A stretch of 64,000 bases of DNA from the NCBI GenBank assembly GCA_019914945.1, contig CM034100.1, positions 17,681,096-17,745,095 of the forward strand. The letters are read 5' to 3'. This document shows, piece after piece, positions 24,868 through 34,414 of the stretch. The stretch's first letter is position 1; each line of letters begins with the position of its first letter. Both the position numbers and the translations under genes were made by a program. The notes under the pieces are model-generated. The model ran no database searches, was not told the DNA's origin, and worked only from the letters and a program-made list of their open reading frames with translations. Source of the stretch: Typha latifolia. Lineage: Eukaryota > Streptophyta > Magnoliopsida > Poales > Typhaceae.

Positions 24868-27201
24868 ATCCTCCTTTATTTTCCCAGTTTTTTTTTTCTT
24901 TCTTTTTAAGATTAAAGTGGATTAATTTGGTCGTGTTGGGGTTTAAGACCTTCGGGCTTGGTGTAATTTGATGTACTCTTATTGTTATTTGTGATCGTCT
25001 TTTGTTATACGTGGAGTAAACTGTTTCTGTGCAAAATGATTTGGATTTCTCTAGCCTTGGAGTATAAAACGGAGCAATTTTTTAGCTACTGCTATCTTTC
25101 GTTGCTTTCTGGATCTCTTCGACAGTTTGCTGTGGGATCTCGGTTTTTTCCAAAACACATCACCAAGTTCCGCAGCTAAGTTGCTGGTGTTCTCTTTCAG
25201 ATTAATCTAAAAGAATTTTCTTAAGATTGCTCAAACTTATGTCTTCTTACTATTATTGTTTTCTCCTTGTTAAAAAAAAAGAGGGATTTTGAAACAGTGA
25301 TCTTGATGGGTATCGGATCTCTTCTCTTGGCTTTGAGAATAAAATTTATATATATATATATAAACAAAGTATAAAAGAGATTAAATCTTCCCCCTTGGGG
25401 TTATGCTGTGGGATCTCTCTGTGTTCAGTCCAATTGTCGTCTTCCTTGTACAAGAGTCTAAGGGGAGGTTTCAGGAAATAGCAGGGGTTGAAGAAGGAAC
25501 ATGGGGAGAAGTACTCTTTAAGAAAGGAAAATTTTTAAGTTTTTATTATACTATTAAGGACTTGTTAGAATAAAGAGGAGGATTAGAAAATTAATCCTTT
25601 TTTTTTACATTTATTAGATTGGATAGTACTCTCAGTAACTATCCTCTCTTGATTGGGTGGGCAACTGGGGTGCAGTAAATTTGTGTGAGGTCTTTACTGG
25701 GGCACATGAGATGCATGAATTCCAGAGAAGCTGGACTTTTAATTGTACAAGAGTCTCATGTGGATTAGGGATGTACTAAAATGGGTTTCTTGGTAACTCT
25801 ATATTAGACTCCCTAATCACAAAAAAGCTTCCATTAGTAGTTAATAGTGTTATCTAAGCATGTTAAAATAAAAGGTTATCTAAGCACGGATTGAATGGGC
25901 TTGTACCTTTAGGGGTCCGTAAGCTGGGCCCGAGCTGGTTTCGAGTTTAAACGGGCCGGTTAGACCAAAGACGAATCCGACCCATTATAGCGCTAATCTA
26001 AATAAAACGCGTCACTAAATCCAGCGAGTAGTAGAAAACGGGCTCAAATTAAGCTATCTGCTGTACCTTTGGTTGTAACCCTAAAATTACCACTCCGTTA
26101 CCAATAAATAATCTGTAAGGCTTACTAATGTGATGAAGTACGTGTAAGTTTGAAATGGCACTTATACTCGTCTTTCATTGGCTGTTGATCTCTTGCAGCA
26201 ATTAAGGGAGGAGGTACATCTAATTTTGGTAGAATTATACATCTAATTAAGAGCTGAGGCTCTGTTTTTTTTTTCTTCTACAAATTCTTTAATACTTTTG
26301 TTGCGACGGCAAATAAATCTCTCCTACCCCCTCCGCCTACGAGTCGCAGCCGTCTTCGAGGTCAAAGTGAGGTTGGAGGAGAAGGTGGATCGGTACAGCA
26401 GTGATCTCCGACGAATCAAGAAACATCTTGAGGACTACTACTACTCGCGTTACCGCAATGTGCACGAGATGATAAGATGATTTAAAGAAAAAAAAAAGTA
26501 ACACAAATAATACAGGATGTTTATATATATATATTCTCTATATCATAGAACTCGATTTATAAATAATAAAAATATAAGATGTAAATACAAATTTAACTAA
26601 ATAGTAGGATATTATATACAAAATTTTCTTTATTTTATTATAAATATTAATTGATTCGTGCAGCTAGAAGTAATAGAAAATTTCCAAGTGAGACTTTCCA
26701 AGAATATTTTCAGTAGTAGTTCTTATTGTTAAACATAAAATATTAAAATTTTAGTTATCTATTAATTTAACTTTAATTGAGTCGACATTATTTTATAGTA
26801 GAGAATTAAGTTCGAGCCCACTAACTATCTCAGCCCCAGAAGCAATTAGGATTACTAATGAGTTAATACTTATGTTTCCATCTATATTTAATTTATATTA
26901 AAATACCAGATATATAATATAAAATACAGAAACTATTTCCAGGACCCACATCCAAAATTCCAACCAACTTCCTTGCAGCAAGGGTGAAGATTCACAATAA
27001 ACTTAGTCCAGATCACTAATTACAAACTACAATTAGAAAGTGTATATATATATATATCCTCATACATTTCTAATCTATTCTCTCTTGTATGTATGTATGT
27101 ATTTATGCATGTATGTATGTATGCATATTGATACAGAACACCACCTAGCTACCCTTAACTAACGGAAGAGAGTACTACGCGTTAATTAAGAAGAACAAGC
27201 T
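24868..27201. other. Gene-free region between RALF copy 2 and the UPF0496 array
   Basis: Contains the RALF 3' flank and AT-rich DNA with short TA repeats (about 25348-25362, 26523-26534). A 60-codon frame at 26298-26480 (+) includes a charged helix-like stretch (VRLEEKVDRYSSDLRRIKKH) that might be a fragment of a coiled-coil gene, but it has no recognisable family and no convincing splice partners. I see no other gene. Confidence 0.4.
27086..27126. repeat. (GTAT)n microsatellite
   Basis: An imperfect GTAT/GCAT tetranucleotide tract just beyond the 3' end of the first UPF0496 gene. Confidence 0.85.
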
Positions 27202-28278
27202 CTACATTTCATATGCTATAATCTTCAAGAACTCCGTGGCCGCCTTAAGAGATTCACTTTCGTAGCAATCGACCTTCTTTTGGAGTTCCTCCATGCCCTC
27301 CTTGGTCTCCTCAATATTTTTCATCATCATCTCCATAGTTCCGAGCTTCGATCCGACATCATTCTTCTCCCCGACCGCAAACTCCATTCCCTCCGTTAAC
27401 GAGACGATGTTGATTCTTACCTTGTCTACAAGCATTCGAATGCTCTCAAGCTCACACTCCGTGGAACCGCCTCGGCGCATCGCCTTGATCACCTCCTTCT
27501 CGCTTTCCAAGTCGACCTCTCGTTCATCCCACAAGGTGTTGAAGAACGGCTCGATCGCCTTCATGACACCGGCGAACGCAGTGGCTGCGGCGATGACTGC
27601 CGGAGGTGCAGTCAAAGCCGCGAACACAACCGAGCCAGTTAAGAACAACATGAAGGCGATAGTATAGGCTACGCTCCAAACTTTCCTCCACTTTTTTGTT
27701 ATTTTAAGCTTCTTCTTGATCTCATGCTTCCTCTCATGTAACGCCTTGATAAGCGACCGCTGTTGGCTGCACACTGCTTGCAGCTCTGCTGTGTTTATGT
27801 CGGCGAGAAGGCTCCTCGCTGTCTTTGATTGGTCTTTCAGTTTAGCCAAAATCTTTCTGTACTTCTTCTTCCTGTTCTTGTTGTAGTAGTAGTAGTAGTA
27901 GTTGTTGTTGTTGTTCTCCATGTCGTAGCATTGCATGGCACCGCGCATGGTGACTTGGCATTGCGCGGCCTCATCGAGGCATTGTTTGAGAGTTGCGATG
28001 GAGTTGAAAATGGTGATGAGATGCTTTAGGTAGTTGACTACAAAAGAGAGGGTGGTAGGGTTCTCCAAAACTACCTGGTTGAACTCGATAGCACTCGCAA
28101 AGCGAAGGGGGGTTTCGCCGCTAGTTGGTAGCTCCTTGGCCGTGCTCGGTGGTCCGAACTCTGACACATGTCGACAGGCCTTCTTGTAAAACTCATTAAG
28201 TTCAGCCATCAACACGTCTGAGGCCTCGCCGACCGCCGCCTCCGCCACACGGTTGCCTTTGCTACAGCTGCAGCCCAT
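27202..28278 (-). CDS. UPF0496 / DUF677 (At14a-like) protein, copy A
   Basis: Intronless, 358 residues. The start MGCSCSKG places Gly at position 2 and Cys at 3 and 5, a pattern for N-myristoylation plus palmitoylation. The DUF677 body contains a helical region (about 65-190), the block KKWRKVWSVAYTIAF followed by a hydrophobic, Ala-rich segment (about 201-237), then FFNTLWDEREVDLESEKEVI and coiled-coil-like helices to the C-terminus. This matches the UPF0496/At14a layout; the family is poorly understood and has been linked to plasma-membrane/cytoskeleton functions. After the conserved DMEN (119-122) comes an Asn5Tyr6 run from trinucleotide repeats and a basic patch, absent or different in its two neighbours. 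First of three tandem paralogues. Confidence 0.85.
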   Translation of the reverse strand: MGCSCSKGNRVAEAAVGEASDVLMAELNEFYKKACRHVSEFGPPSTAKELPTSGETPLRFASAIEFNQVVLENPTTLSFVVNYLKHLITIFNSIATLKQCLDEAAQCQVTMRGAMQCYDMENNNNNYYYYYYNKNRKKKYRKILAKLKDQSKTARSLLADINTAELQAVCSQQRSLIKALHERKHEIKKKLKITKKWRKVWSVAYTIAFMLFLTGSVVFAALTAPPAVIAAATAFAGVMKAIEPFFNTLWDEREVDLESEKEVIKAMRRGGSTECELESIRMLVDKVRINIVSLTEGMEFAVGEKNDVGSKLGTMEMMMKNIEETKEGMEELQKKVDCYESESLKAATEFLKIIAYEM

Positions 28279-28418
28279 CGGATAGATCCGAGGGGCAAAA
28301 TTAATTGCACCACTGCAACTAAATAAAACCCTAGCTTGCCACGAAAACCCTAATATCGTCTTTCTTCATTCAAGAGGTCGAGAAGGGTGTGTTTCTCAAA
28401 GAGAAGAAAGCCGCTCTG

Positions 28419-28426
28419 TTATATAC
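28419..28426 (-). promoter_or_regulatory. TATA box of UPF0496 copy A
   Basis: GTATATAA on the minus strand, about 140 bases upstream of the ATG at 28278, in a suitable position for this intronless gene. Confidence 0.5.
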
Positions 28427-28639
28427 CCTACGAATGGGCCCAGAGTGAACTTACTGAGTAAATTCTCAAGCGGATTCGAATGAGTTGTATCCAGTTATGT
28501 ATCTGTGTTAGATTCCCATTAGATTGGGAGCCGTAAACCGGGTAGGTCGGCGCATGCATGAGTGTTTTCTCGGACTGTTCCGAGAGAAGACAAGGAAGAG
28601 ATTCTTACGTTTCTGGTCTTCTAGAGCTAGCAAGTGTTT

Positions 28640-28960
28640 TAGCCGCCGACAACGATATGTCACGCGGTTATATGCAGATGCTTCGTAAACTCAAACAGAC
28701 GTTTGACAGATGGAGGGAATCAATATTATGTTGAGCCGATGATCTTGAAATGATCTTGAACAGATGAAGTGTTTGGAAAAAGAAAAGAAGAAAAAGAACT
28801 TGAACTCAGACTTCTTGTGTGTAATTTCTTCGTACGTTGGAAAGAACTTCTTACTTGAAATTTGACTTGTTTTATGTATAACTTCTTCGTAAAATATATA
28901 TATATATATATATATATGTTCAGAAACTCAGATTCTTTTGTAAAGAGCCGGGGATCGGCT
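28640..28960 (-). repeat. Promoter segment of copy A shared with the relic unit (29640-29960)
   Basis: The 18-base block ATGCAGATGCTTCGTAAA occurs at about 28674 and again at about 29686, preceded in both places by related sequence (GACAACGATATGTC / AATAACGATGTC). Related TTCTT-CGTAA and GGTAA blocks follow in both. This is best explained by duplication of a gene plus its promoter. Confidence 0.75.
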
Positions 28961-29118
28961 GCCTTCATGCATATGAGACTGGAGAAGCGTGTCTACAAAA
29001 ATATCAAATTAATTGTGTGGAAAGATTTCCTTTACGTCCTTTAACCATAATTAGTCTGACACACTTGTTGTCGGATCAACTTCAGGGGGAAAAAAGATAG
29101 TGCCGTACGGCTTTAGTA

Positions 29119-29251
29119 CTAGTTTTCCATCTAAGTTTCTGAATAACTTTCTCAACTACCTTGGGCTCCTTTCATCAATTCATTGTAGCATGAGCTAGAA
29201 CAACCCCCCCAGAAATGGCAAATTTATGATCATAGCTTTTCTTAAGAAGAG
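29119..29251. repeat. 3'-flank repeat of the UPF0496 unit, copy 1
   Basis: A segment including AACTTTCTCAACTACCTTGG and CATTGTAGCATGAGCTA is shared with 30250-30410 and about 33985-34140. The other two copies lie just downstream (in gene direction) of UPF0496 copies B and C. This one lies downstream of the relic at 29474-29578, showing that a fourth unit once stood here. Confidence 0.75.
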
Positions 29252-29473
29252 CTCAATTCTGGCTATATAAAGTCATATAATTAATCTTCACTAGCTGCCA
29301 GCACTTAAACAAGATGGTTTAAATTCTCCATTCGCAGTAAAAGCTCCGATTAGAAGCTCCAAATTTTGCGTGGTTATCCTTCCGATTATCGTTATTAACT
29401 AGCTCACATACTGTTCGACTCTTTTCTAAAGAGAATAACGTCTATAATTTCACACATACGAAGTACATACACA

Positions 29474-29578
29474 TATTCAAAGAGCTATACATCCACACAA
29501 AGCTGGGATCTACAAATAAAATGCACAAAGATTCTGCACGTCTCCATCTTCCTCATTATCTCTACTGCTTCCATTTCC
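29474..29578 (-). pseudogene. Relic of a fourth UPF0496 gene
   Basis: 29474-29529 matches the 3' flank of copy C at about 34335-34390 (shared AAGAGCTAT and AAAATGCAC). 29532-29578 matches copy C coding sequence at 34512-34558 (by eye about 37 of 47 columns, including the run CTCCATCTTCCTC). That coding piece corresponds to the C-terminal helix around AEIRRKMEEV. The bases between flank and coding piece, the stop codon and nearly all of the rest of the gene are gone. Promoter-like sequence resembling that of copy A resumes at 29640. It cannot encode a functional protein. Confidence 0.75.
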
Positions 29579-30249
29579 AAGAAAAGATACGGAAGGGATC
29601 ACGAGGAAGCTTCTGTTTAATGTTGTAAGTTTATAGAAGAGGTGTTCTAACGGCCAATAACGATGTCTACTTATGTCGTTGCATGCAGATGCTTCGTAAA
29701 TTCCAAGGTAGGCGAAAGAAGATTGGTGTTTACTTCTAAACTCATTGACCATCGTCCGATCTGAATCCGACGTCGCAGATTATCGGATTTAGAACCTTTT
29801 AACTTTTGTACAAGGTTTGAGAAGAATCCGAGATAACTTGTTTATACTCGGATCGGACTAATAATTCAAATGGAATTCAATATTTTCCCTATAATTTCTT
29901 GGTAAATCGAGAAGCACTTCTCGTTTGAATTTTACTTTCTTCATAACTTCTCGGTAAGTTGGCAAGAACTTCTTGCGGTCTGCATACATGAAAACGAGGA
30001 GTGTATATATGTTCATATACAAATATATCAAAATAATTATGTGATTGAAATATATATATATATTGGACGTGATATGAACAACATAAAACAACTTTATTGT
30101 GGTCAAAATGACGCACTCATTAGTTTGGACGTTAGTAGTTCAGTCTAAAACGAGTCAAACAGCAAATCTTTGTTTTGTATACACACTGTCCTAGGAGTTG
30201 GGTATTTATATACTAAAGAACGAGAAGGGAATTCAAGATACTGTTTTAG

Positions 30250-30410
30250 TACTATTACTTGTCCTTTATTAATTAGCTTCCCAATAACTTCCCCAACTAC
30301 CTTTCTGTGTCCTTTAATTCATCATAGCATGAACTAAACAATCTAAGAAATGGCAAACGATCATGTATAGCTAGCTTTTCCTAGGAAGAACTGTCAGCAC
30401 TTAAACAAGC
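30250..30410. repeat. 3'-flank repeat of the UPF0496 unit, copy 2
   Basis: Shares CTTCCCCAACTACCTTTC, CATAGCATGAACTA and AGAAATGGCAAA-like blocks with the segments at 29119 and 33985. It lies about 0.6 kb beyond the stop codon of UPF0496 copy B. Confidence 0.75.
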
Positions 30411-30974
30411 GATCTTTATTCCAATACCTACTTTATTTTGCGGATTTATTCAAATTGTTTTAGTGTAGTATTGATGATCGAAAAGATTCCTTGCCGGACA
30501 GAAAGAAGAAAGTAGCATAGCAGAGAGAAGAATCTTTCCGCACTGGTAGCAAAAGCAGTCGTTGGAGAGAAGGGTTCATCTCCGGTTAGCAATGTCAACA
30601 CCCGCGATCTCATAAGTCTCATTCTATACTCACATGGTTAATTGTAGGAAAGAACAACATAAAGCTAATTACAAAAGTAAAAAGACATCATGGTGTGGTA
30701 GTGATTAATACAAACAACATCTATATTCGAGGGGTAAGGGATCCCGTGTTGCTAATCCATCCGAGTGCACTCTCGGATGGAATTGCAGACCCATTGAATT
30801 GGGTGACGTGCCGGGAAGAAGAAGATTTTGAGCGAGAGCGATCATGGCCGTGGGATGTGCAATCGATACTATTCGACCGGCATATACCGACTTCCACTGA
30901 ATCACATGCATGCAGAAAGTGGGAACGTAGAAGGAAAATGAACAAGAGAGAAGATCCTGGAGGATTAGCCGGTT

Positions 30975-31943
30975 CTACGTCTCTTGGGAAATATCCTTCA
31001 AGAACTCTGCGGCTGCTCTCCGAGCTTGGTCTTTGAACGTATCCATCTTCTCCTGCAGGTCATCCATGCCCTTGTTCACGTCCTCCATCTTCCTCCTTGT
31101 CTCCACCACTCCGAGCTGCACCGCGACCGCCGCCGCCGCCGCCGCCTCCTCTCTAACCATAAACTCCACGCTCTTCATCACTGCGCCGACATCGATCTTT
31201 AGCTTCTCAACAAGTGGTCGGATGCTCTCCATATCACGCACCGCCAAAGAGCAGCTTTGGCGCATCGCTTTGATCACCTTCTTCTCGCTTTCCAAATCCC
31301 CTTCTCGCTCATCCCACAAGCTGTCGAAGAAGGGCTCGATCGCCTTCATGGCGGTGGCAGACACGGTGGCCGCGGTGATGGCGGCGGGGGGTAAAGTCAG
31401 TGCCCCCAACAGAACCGAGCAAGTTAAGACCGCCATGAAGGCAATCGTATAGGTTGCCTTCCAAAGTTTCCTCCACTTCTTAGATGAACCCAGCTTCGTC
31501 TTGATCTCATTCTTCCGCGAGAGCAACCTGTTCACAAGCAACTTTTGCTGGTTATAGACTTCGTGCAACTCCTCGGTGTCTATCTCGTCGAAGAGATTCC
31601 CCGCCGTCTTCCACTCCATTAGCTTAGCCAAAGTCTCTGCGCAGTTCTCCATGTCGAAGCAGGGGAGGATGTCACGCAACGACTCCTGGGAACGCCGGCC
31701 TTTGTCAAGGGATTGCTTAACCTTGGCAAGGAAGTCCAAAGAGGCAAACATGGTCTTCTTTATGTAGTCAACTGTGAGGGTGGTGGTCTTAGGGTTCTTC
31801 AAGAGTTCTTCCCTGATCTCCGGAGGGGTTTCAACGGTGGAGTGCGGCGAGCCCTCGGAAGCGAGTCGCCTTTCGAGCTCCTCGCATAAGTCGGTCAGGT
31901 TGGCGGCCGTCGGATCATTCCCCCTGCTGAGGCAGCAACCCAT
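30975..31943 (-). CDS. UPF0496 / DUF677 (At14a-like) protein, copy B
   Basis: Intronless, 322 residues, starting MGCCLSRG (Gly2, Cys3, Cys4: probable dual lipidation). It carries the same DUF677 core: KNPKTTTLTVDYIKKTMFAS, SSKKWRKLWKATYTIAF, an Ala-rich hydrophobic stretch (about 164-198), FFDSLWDEREGDLESEKKVI, and C-terminal helices ending SQET. The variable insert after DMEN (97-100) is missing, which explains its shorter length. An Ala6 run from a GCC repeat (plus strand about 31129-31147) lies in the C-terminal part. It is closer to copy C than to copy A in its N-terminal third (LCEELERRLASE against LCKELESRLASE). Confidence 0.85.
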   Translation of the reverse strand: MGCCLSRGNDPTAANLTDLCEELERRLASEGSPHSTVETPPEIREELLKNPKTTTLTVDYIKKTMFASLDFLAKVKQSLDKGRRSQESLRDILPCFDMENCAETLAKLMEWKTAGNLFDEIDTEELHEVYNQQKLLVNRLLSRKNEIKTKLGSSKKWRKLWKATYTIAFMAVLTCSVLLGALTLPPAAITAATVSATAMKAIEPFFDSLWDEREGDLESEKKVIKAMRQSCSLAVRDMESIRPLVEKLKIDVGAVMKSVEFMVREEAAAAAAVAVQLGVVETRRKMEDVNKGMDDLQEKMDTFKDQARRAAAEFLKDISQET

Positions 31944-32075
31944 TTCTAAGATTTCTCAGCTCACGGAGCTAATCTAAACTGCCCAGAGATTGAACGAAAC
32001 CCTAGCTATATATAATAACAAGCGATCTCCATCGATCGAGTGGAGAAGATATAGATGCAAGCTTGCAAAGGAGCG

Positions 32076-32084
32076 TATTTATAG
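32076..32084 (-). promoter_or_regulatory. TATA box of UPF0496 copy B
   Basis: CTATAAATA on the minus strand, about 130 bases upstream of the ATG at 31943, at a distance similar to that in copy A. Confidence 0.6.
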
Positions 32085-32419
32085 TGCAGTGCATGAAAAG
32101 CCTGCACAACTTCCGTAATGGTCGGATTTGCTGCAAGGATTACATTAGGATACGTCTGAACTGGAGTACTTCTATTATTATTAATACATATGAAAAGGAG
32201 ATATTAGTCTAATTTGTGGTATTCTCTTACACGCTTCCCGAGAAACTTCGTAATAGGAAGCTTCCCCGAAATCTCATACTACTAATCTGAGAAGTGAGTG
32301 GCTAACCTCAGCAAATTTACGCGATATTAACATGGAACATTCACCAAATTTTCCGAGATGGTGTTCGACGTGGACCGGAGAAGATCTATCCGGTTGTCAT
32401 GGGCTGAATCGTGGGAATT

Positions 32420-33980
32420 ACTGCTGTTAGGGCTGTCAAAATAATTAAACCAACTCGAGCTTGGCTTGACAAGACTATGAGTCAAACTTAATCAATTGAA
32501 TCGTACTCAAATTAATTCCAAGCCAATTTAGATTTTTCATATATATTATTAATAATAAATCAATTTTATTTTAGATATATGATTTGAGTTAAATTGATTA
32601 AGTAGATTCAATTCATACCGGATTTAACTCAAGCCTAATTCATATTTAATTCAGGCCCAAATATGTTGTGATCTCATACTAATTTGCTGTGCTAAAATGT
32701 CAAATTGGTGGACGTTAGCATAAGCGATTTTCAATTCCCCAAAATAGTACCAATGTGATAGCAATAGATTGGGTAAATTAAATATTAGTAAAACTAATAT
32801 TAATACCAAAGGGAAATCTTTAACCAATGTGGTAAATATATAGAACTTCTAAAGTGCCCATCATAATCACAAACAAGAACTCCAACTAAAAACCACAAAA
32901 GAAAGAGAGAGAGAGAGAGAGAGACAAGATTTATATGGTTTGACAATGTGACTACATCAACGAGTGAAGCAATTTTTAACCTACTATGCAAATCATTAAA
33001 TACAAAGAGTTTTCGCCTCTAATATCACTCTAAACAATGGTGGCTCTCATCTCTAATATTTTCCTCATGCAAAATGCTCACTATTGTAATATCTAATATA
33101 AGGGTTTTCAAGTTTGTTATCTAATAGAGATGCAAATAGAGGTGTGCCCTCTGAAAGCCCCTTGCCTCCTTACAAAACCCCTCTCTCTACATTGCTCCAT
33201 TCTCAACCCGAAACCTAAACATTTCTATATTTAGGGTTGACTAAAAGCTGTTGAAAATCCCGTCTAGCGTTCGAATGCTCGTGGGGTCGTTCGAACGCTA
33301 GAAAACTCTAATCTGGAGCGCAAAAGGGCATTTGAACCTCTGTGGAGCTGTTTGAACGACTGCAAGGTGCAAAGCCTCTTGGAATTTTGTGTCTGAACAC
33401 CCCAAGGGCTCGCTTGAATGCCTACATAGTGTAAATCCTCTGAGAAAATTATGTTTGAACGCTCTAAGGGTCTATTCGAATGCGTCGGCATAGCAAATCT
33501 GAAAAGTCTGAATTTAAGCCAAATTTTAACAAAATATGCTTCTCAAGTAACTCTAGCTTGACTTGATTTTTAAGTTGGCTAGATTAGGCTTTAATTAAAT
33601 ATAACTAGTTCTAGCTTACTACTTTTAAGGTAGGATCGAAATTATTTTCAACCCAAGCATGAACAAAGCTCAGCTCAATTACACCCTTGACCGCATTCAT
33701 GGTTGCAGTTAAATCTTTGGATTTTTTTACTAAATTAACTTTATATAAACTCTTTATGCCTAGTGATTCAGCTTACCTCAACAAAAGTAAAAAATAAAAC
33801 TAAAAACAAGATTAGAGCTGATCAAGTTCGATTTGGGCCTAAGCTCTATGATTTAGCCCATCTATTGACTAGGCTTCAAACCAAGATTGTTCGAGTGCTA
33901 AACTTTCGTGGCCCGCGACAAACATGATTAGGCCGCAACCAGGGCCGATTTCTAATTTATTAGTCGTTAAATGGGAATAT
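32420..33980. mobile_element. Probable transposon-derived insertion in the UPF0496 array
   Basis: This stretch separates copies B and C and has no counterpart in the shorter copy A-B spacer. It is AT-rich, with repeated words of the type GGCTTGA, AACTCGAG and TCAAACTTAATCAA that are common in degenerate plant retroelements. The part near 32900-32970 (GAGAGAGACAAGATTTATATGG) resembles the border of Ty1/copia long terminal repeats as I remember them. No reverse transcriptase, integrase or transposase frame is visible and no paired LTRs were found, so class and boundaries are uncertain. Confidence 0.4.
33262..33487. repeat. Four degenerate ~61-bp tandem repeats with TTCGAA-type ends
   Basis: Units begin near 33270, 33330, 33391 and 33452. 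Each has a TTCGAA/TTTGAA/TCTGAA word, a GG-rich centre and a second TTCGAA/TTTGAA/CTTGAA word about 20 bases later. The first unit is nearly palindromic at its ends (GTTCGAA ... TTCGAAC). Confidence 0.7.
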
Positions 33981-33984
33981 TATT

Positions 33985-34140
33985 AATTACAGTATTACTT
34001 GTCCCTTAAATAATTAACTTCATTCCCAATAACATAATTCTCTGATAGCTAGGCTGCTTTAATTCATTGTAGCATGAGCTAAAAGGACCCAGAAAATGGA
34101 CAATGATCATACCTTCTTTCCCCCAGAAGAGCTGTGTTTT
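33985..34140. repeat. 3'-flank repeat of the UPF0496 unit, copy 3
   Basis: Shares TATTACTTGTCC, CATTGTAGCATGAGCTA and CAGAAGAGCTGTG-like blocks with 30250-30410 and 29119-29251. It lies about 0.3 kb beyond the stop codon of copy C. Confidence 0.75.
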
Positions 34141-34414
34141 CCAAATATCTACGTTCATAAAAAGTGTTCATCTTCGATTAGTGGTATAGTTAACCAACTT
34201 ACTTAAGTATATATAGACATATACCCACGATCTCATTGCATACTTAGTGATTACATACGTAAAAAAGATGCATCGTGGCATCGTGGGAGTGGTATATCAT
34301 CATAGATGAACCAAAAACTGAATCCCCATCCTATTTGAAGAGCTATGCATGCATGCAGAGTTGGAATGTACAAGGAAAATGCACGTGAGAATAGACCCGA
34401 GAGGATTAAAAGTT

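Noticed and set aside
26298..26480. 60-codon frame with a charged helix
   Set aside because: No family recognised, no splice partners and AT-rich surroundings; not enough to call a gene.
28880..28960. Possible hairpin or small-RNA precursor at the (TA)n tract
   Set aside because: The only pairing is the self-complementary TA repeat; no stem of mixed sequence was seen.
30695..31036. 113-codon plus-strand frame near the 3' end of UPF0496 copy B
   Set aside because: Lies in the 3' flank and antisense to the coding end; no domain or plausible promoter.
33262..33487. CRISPR-like regular repeats
   Set aside because: Repeats are degenerate, only four, without unique spacers, and lie in a plant nuclear genome; a tandem or transposon repeat is the better reading.
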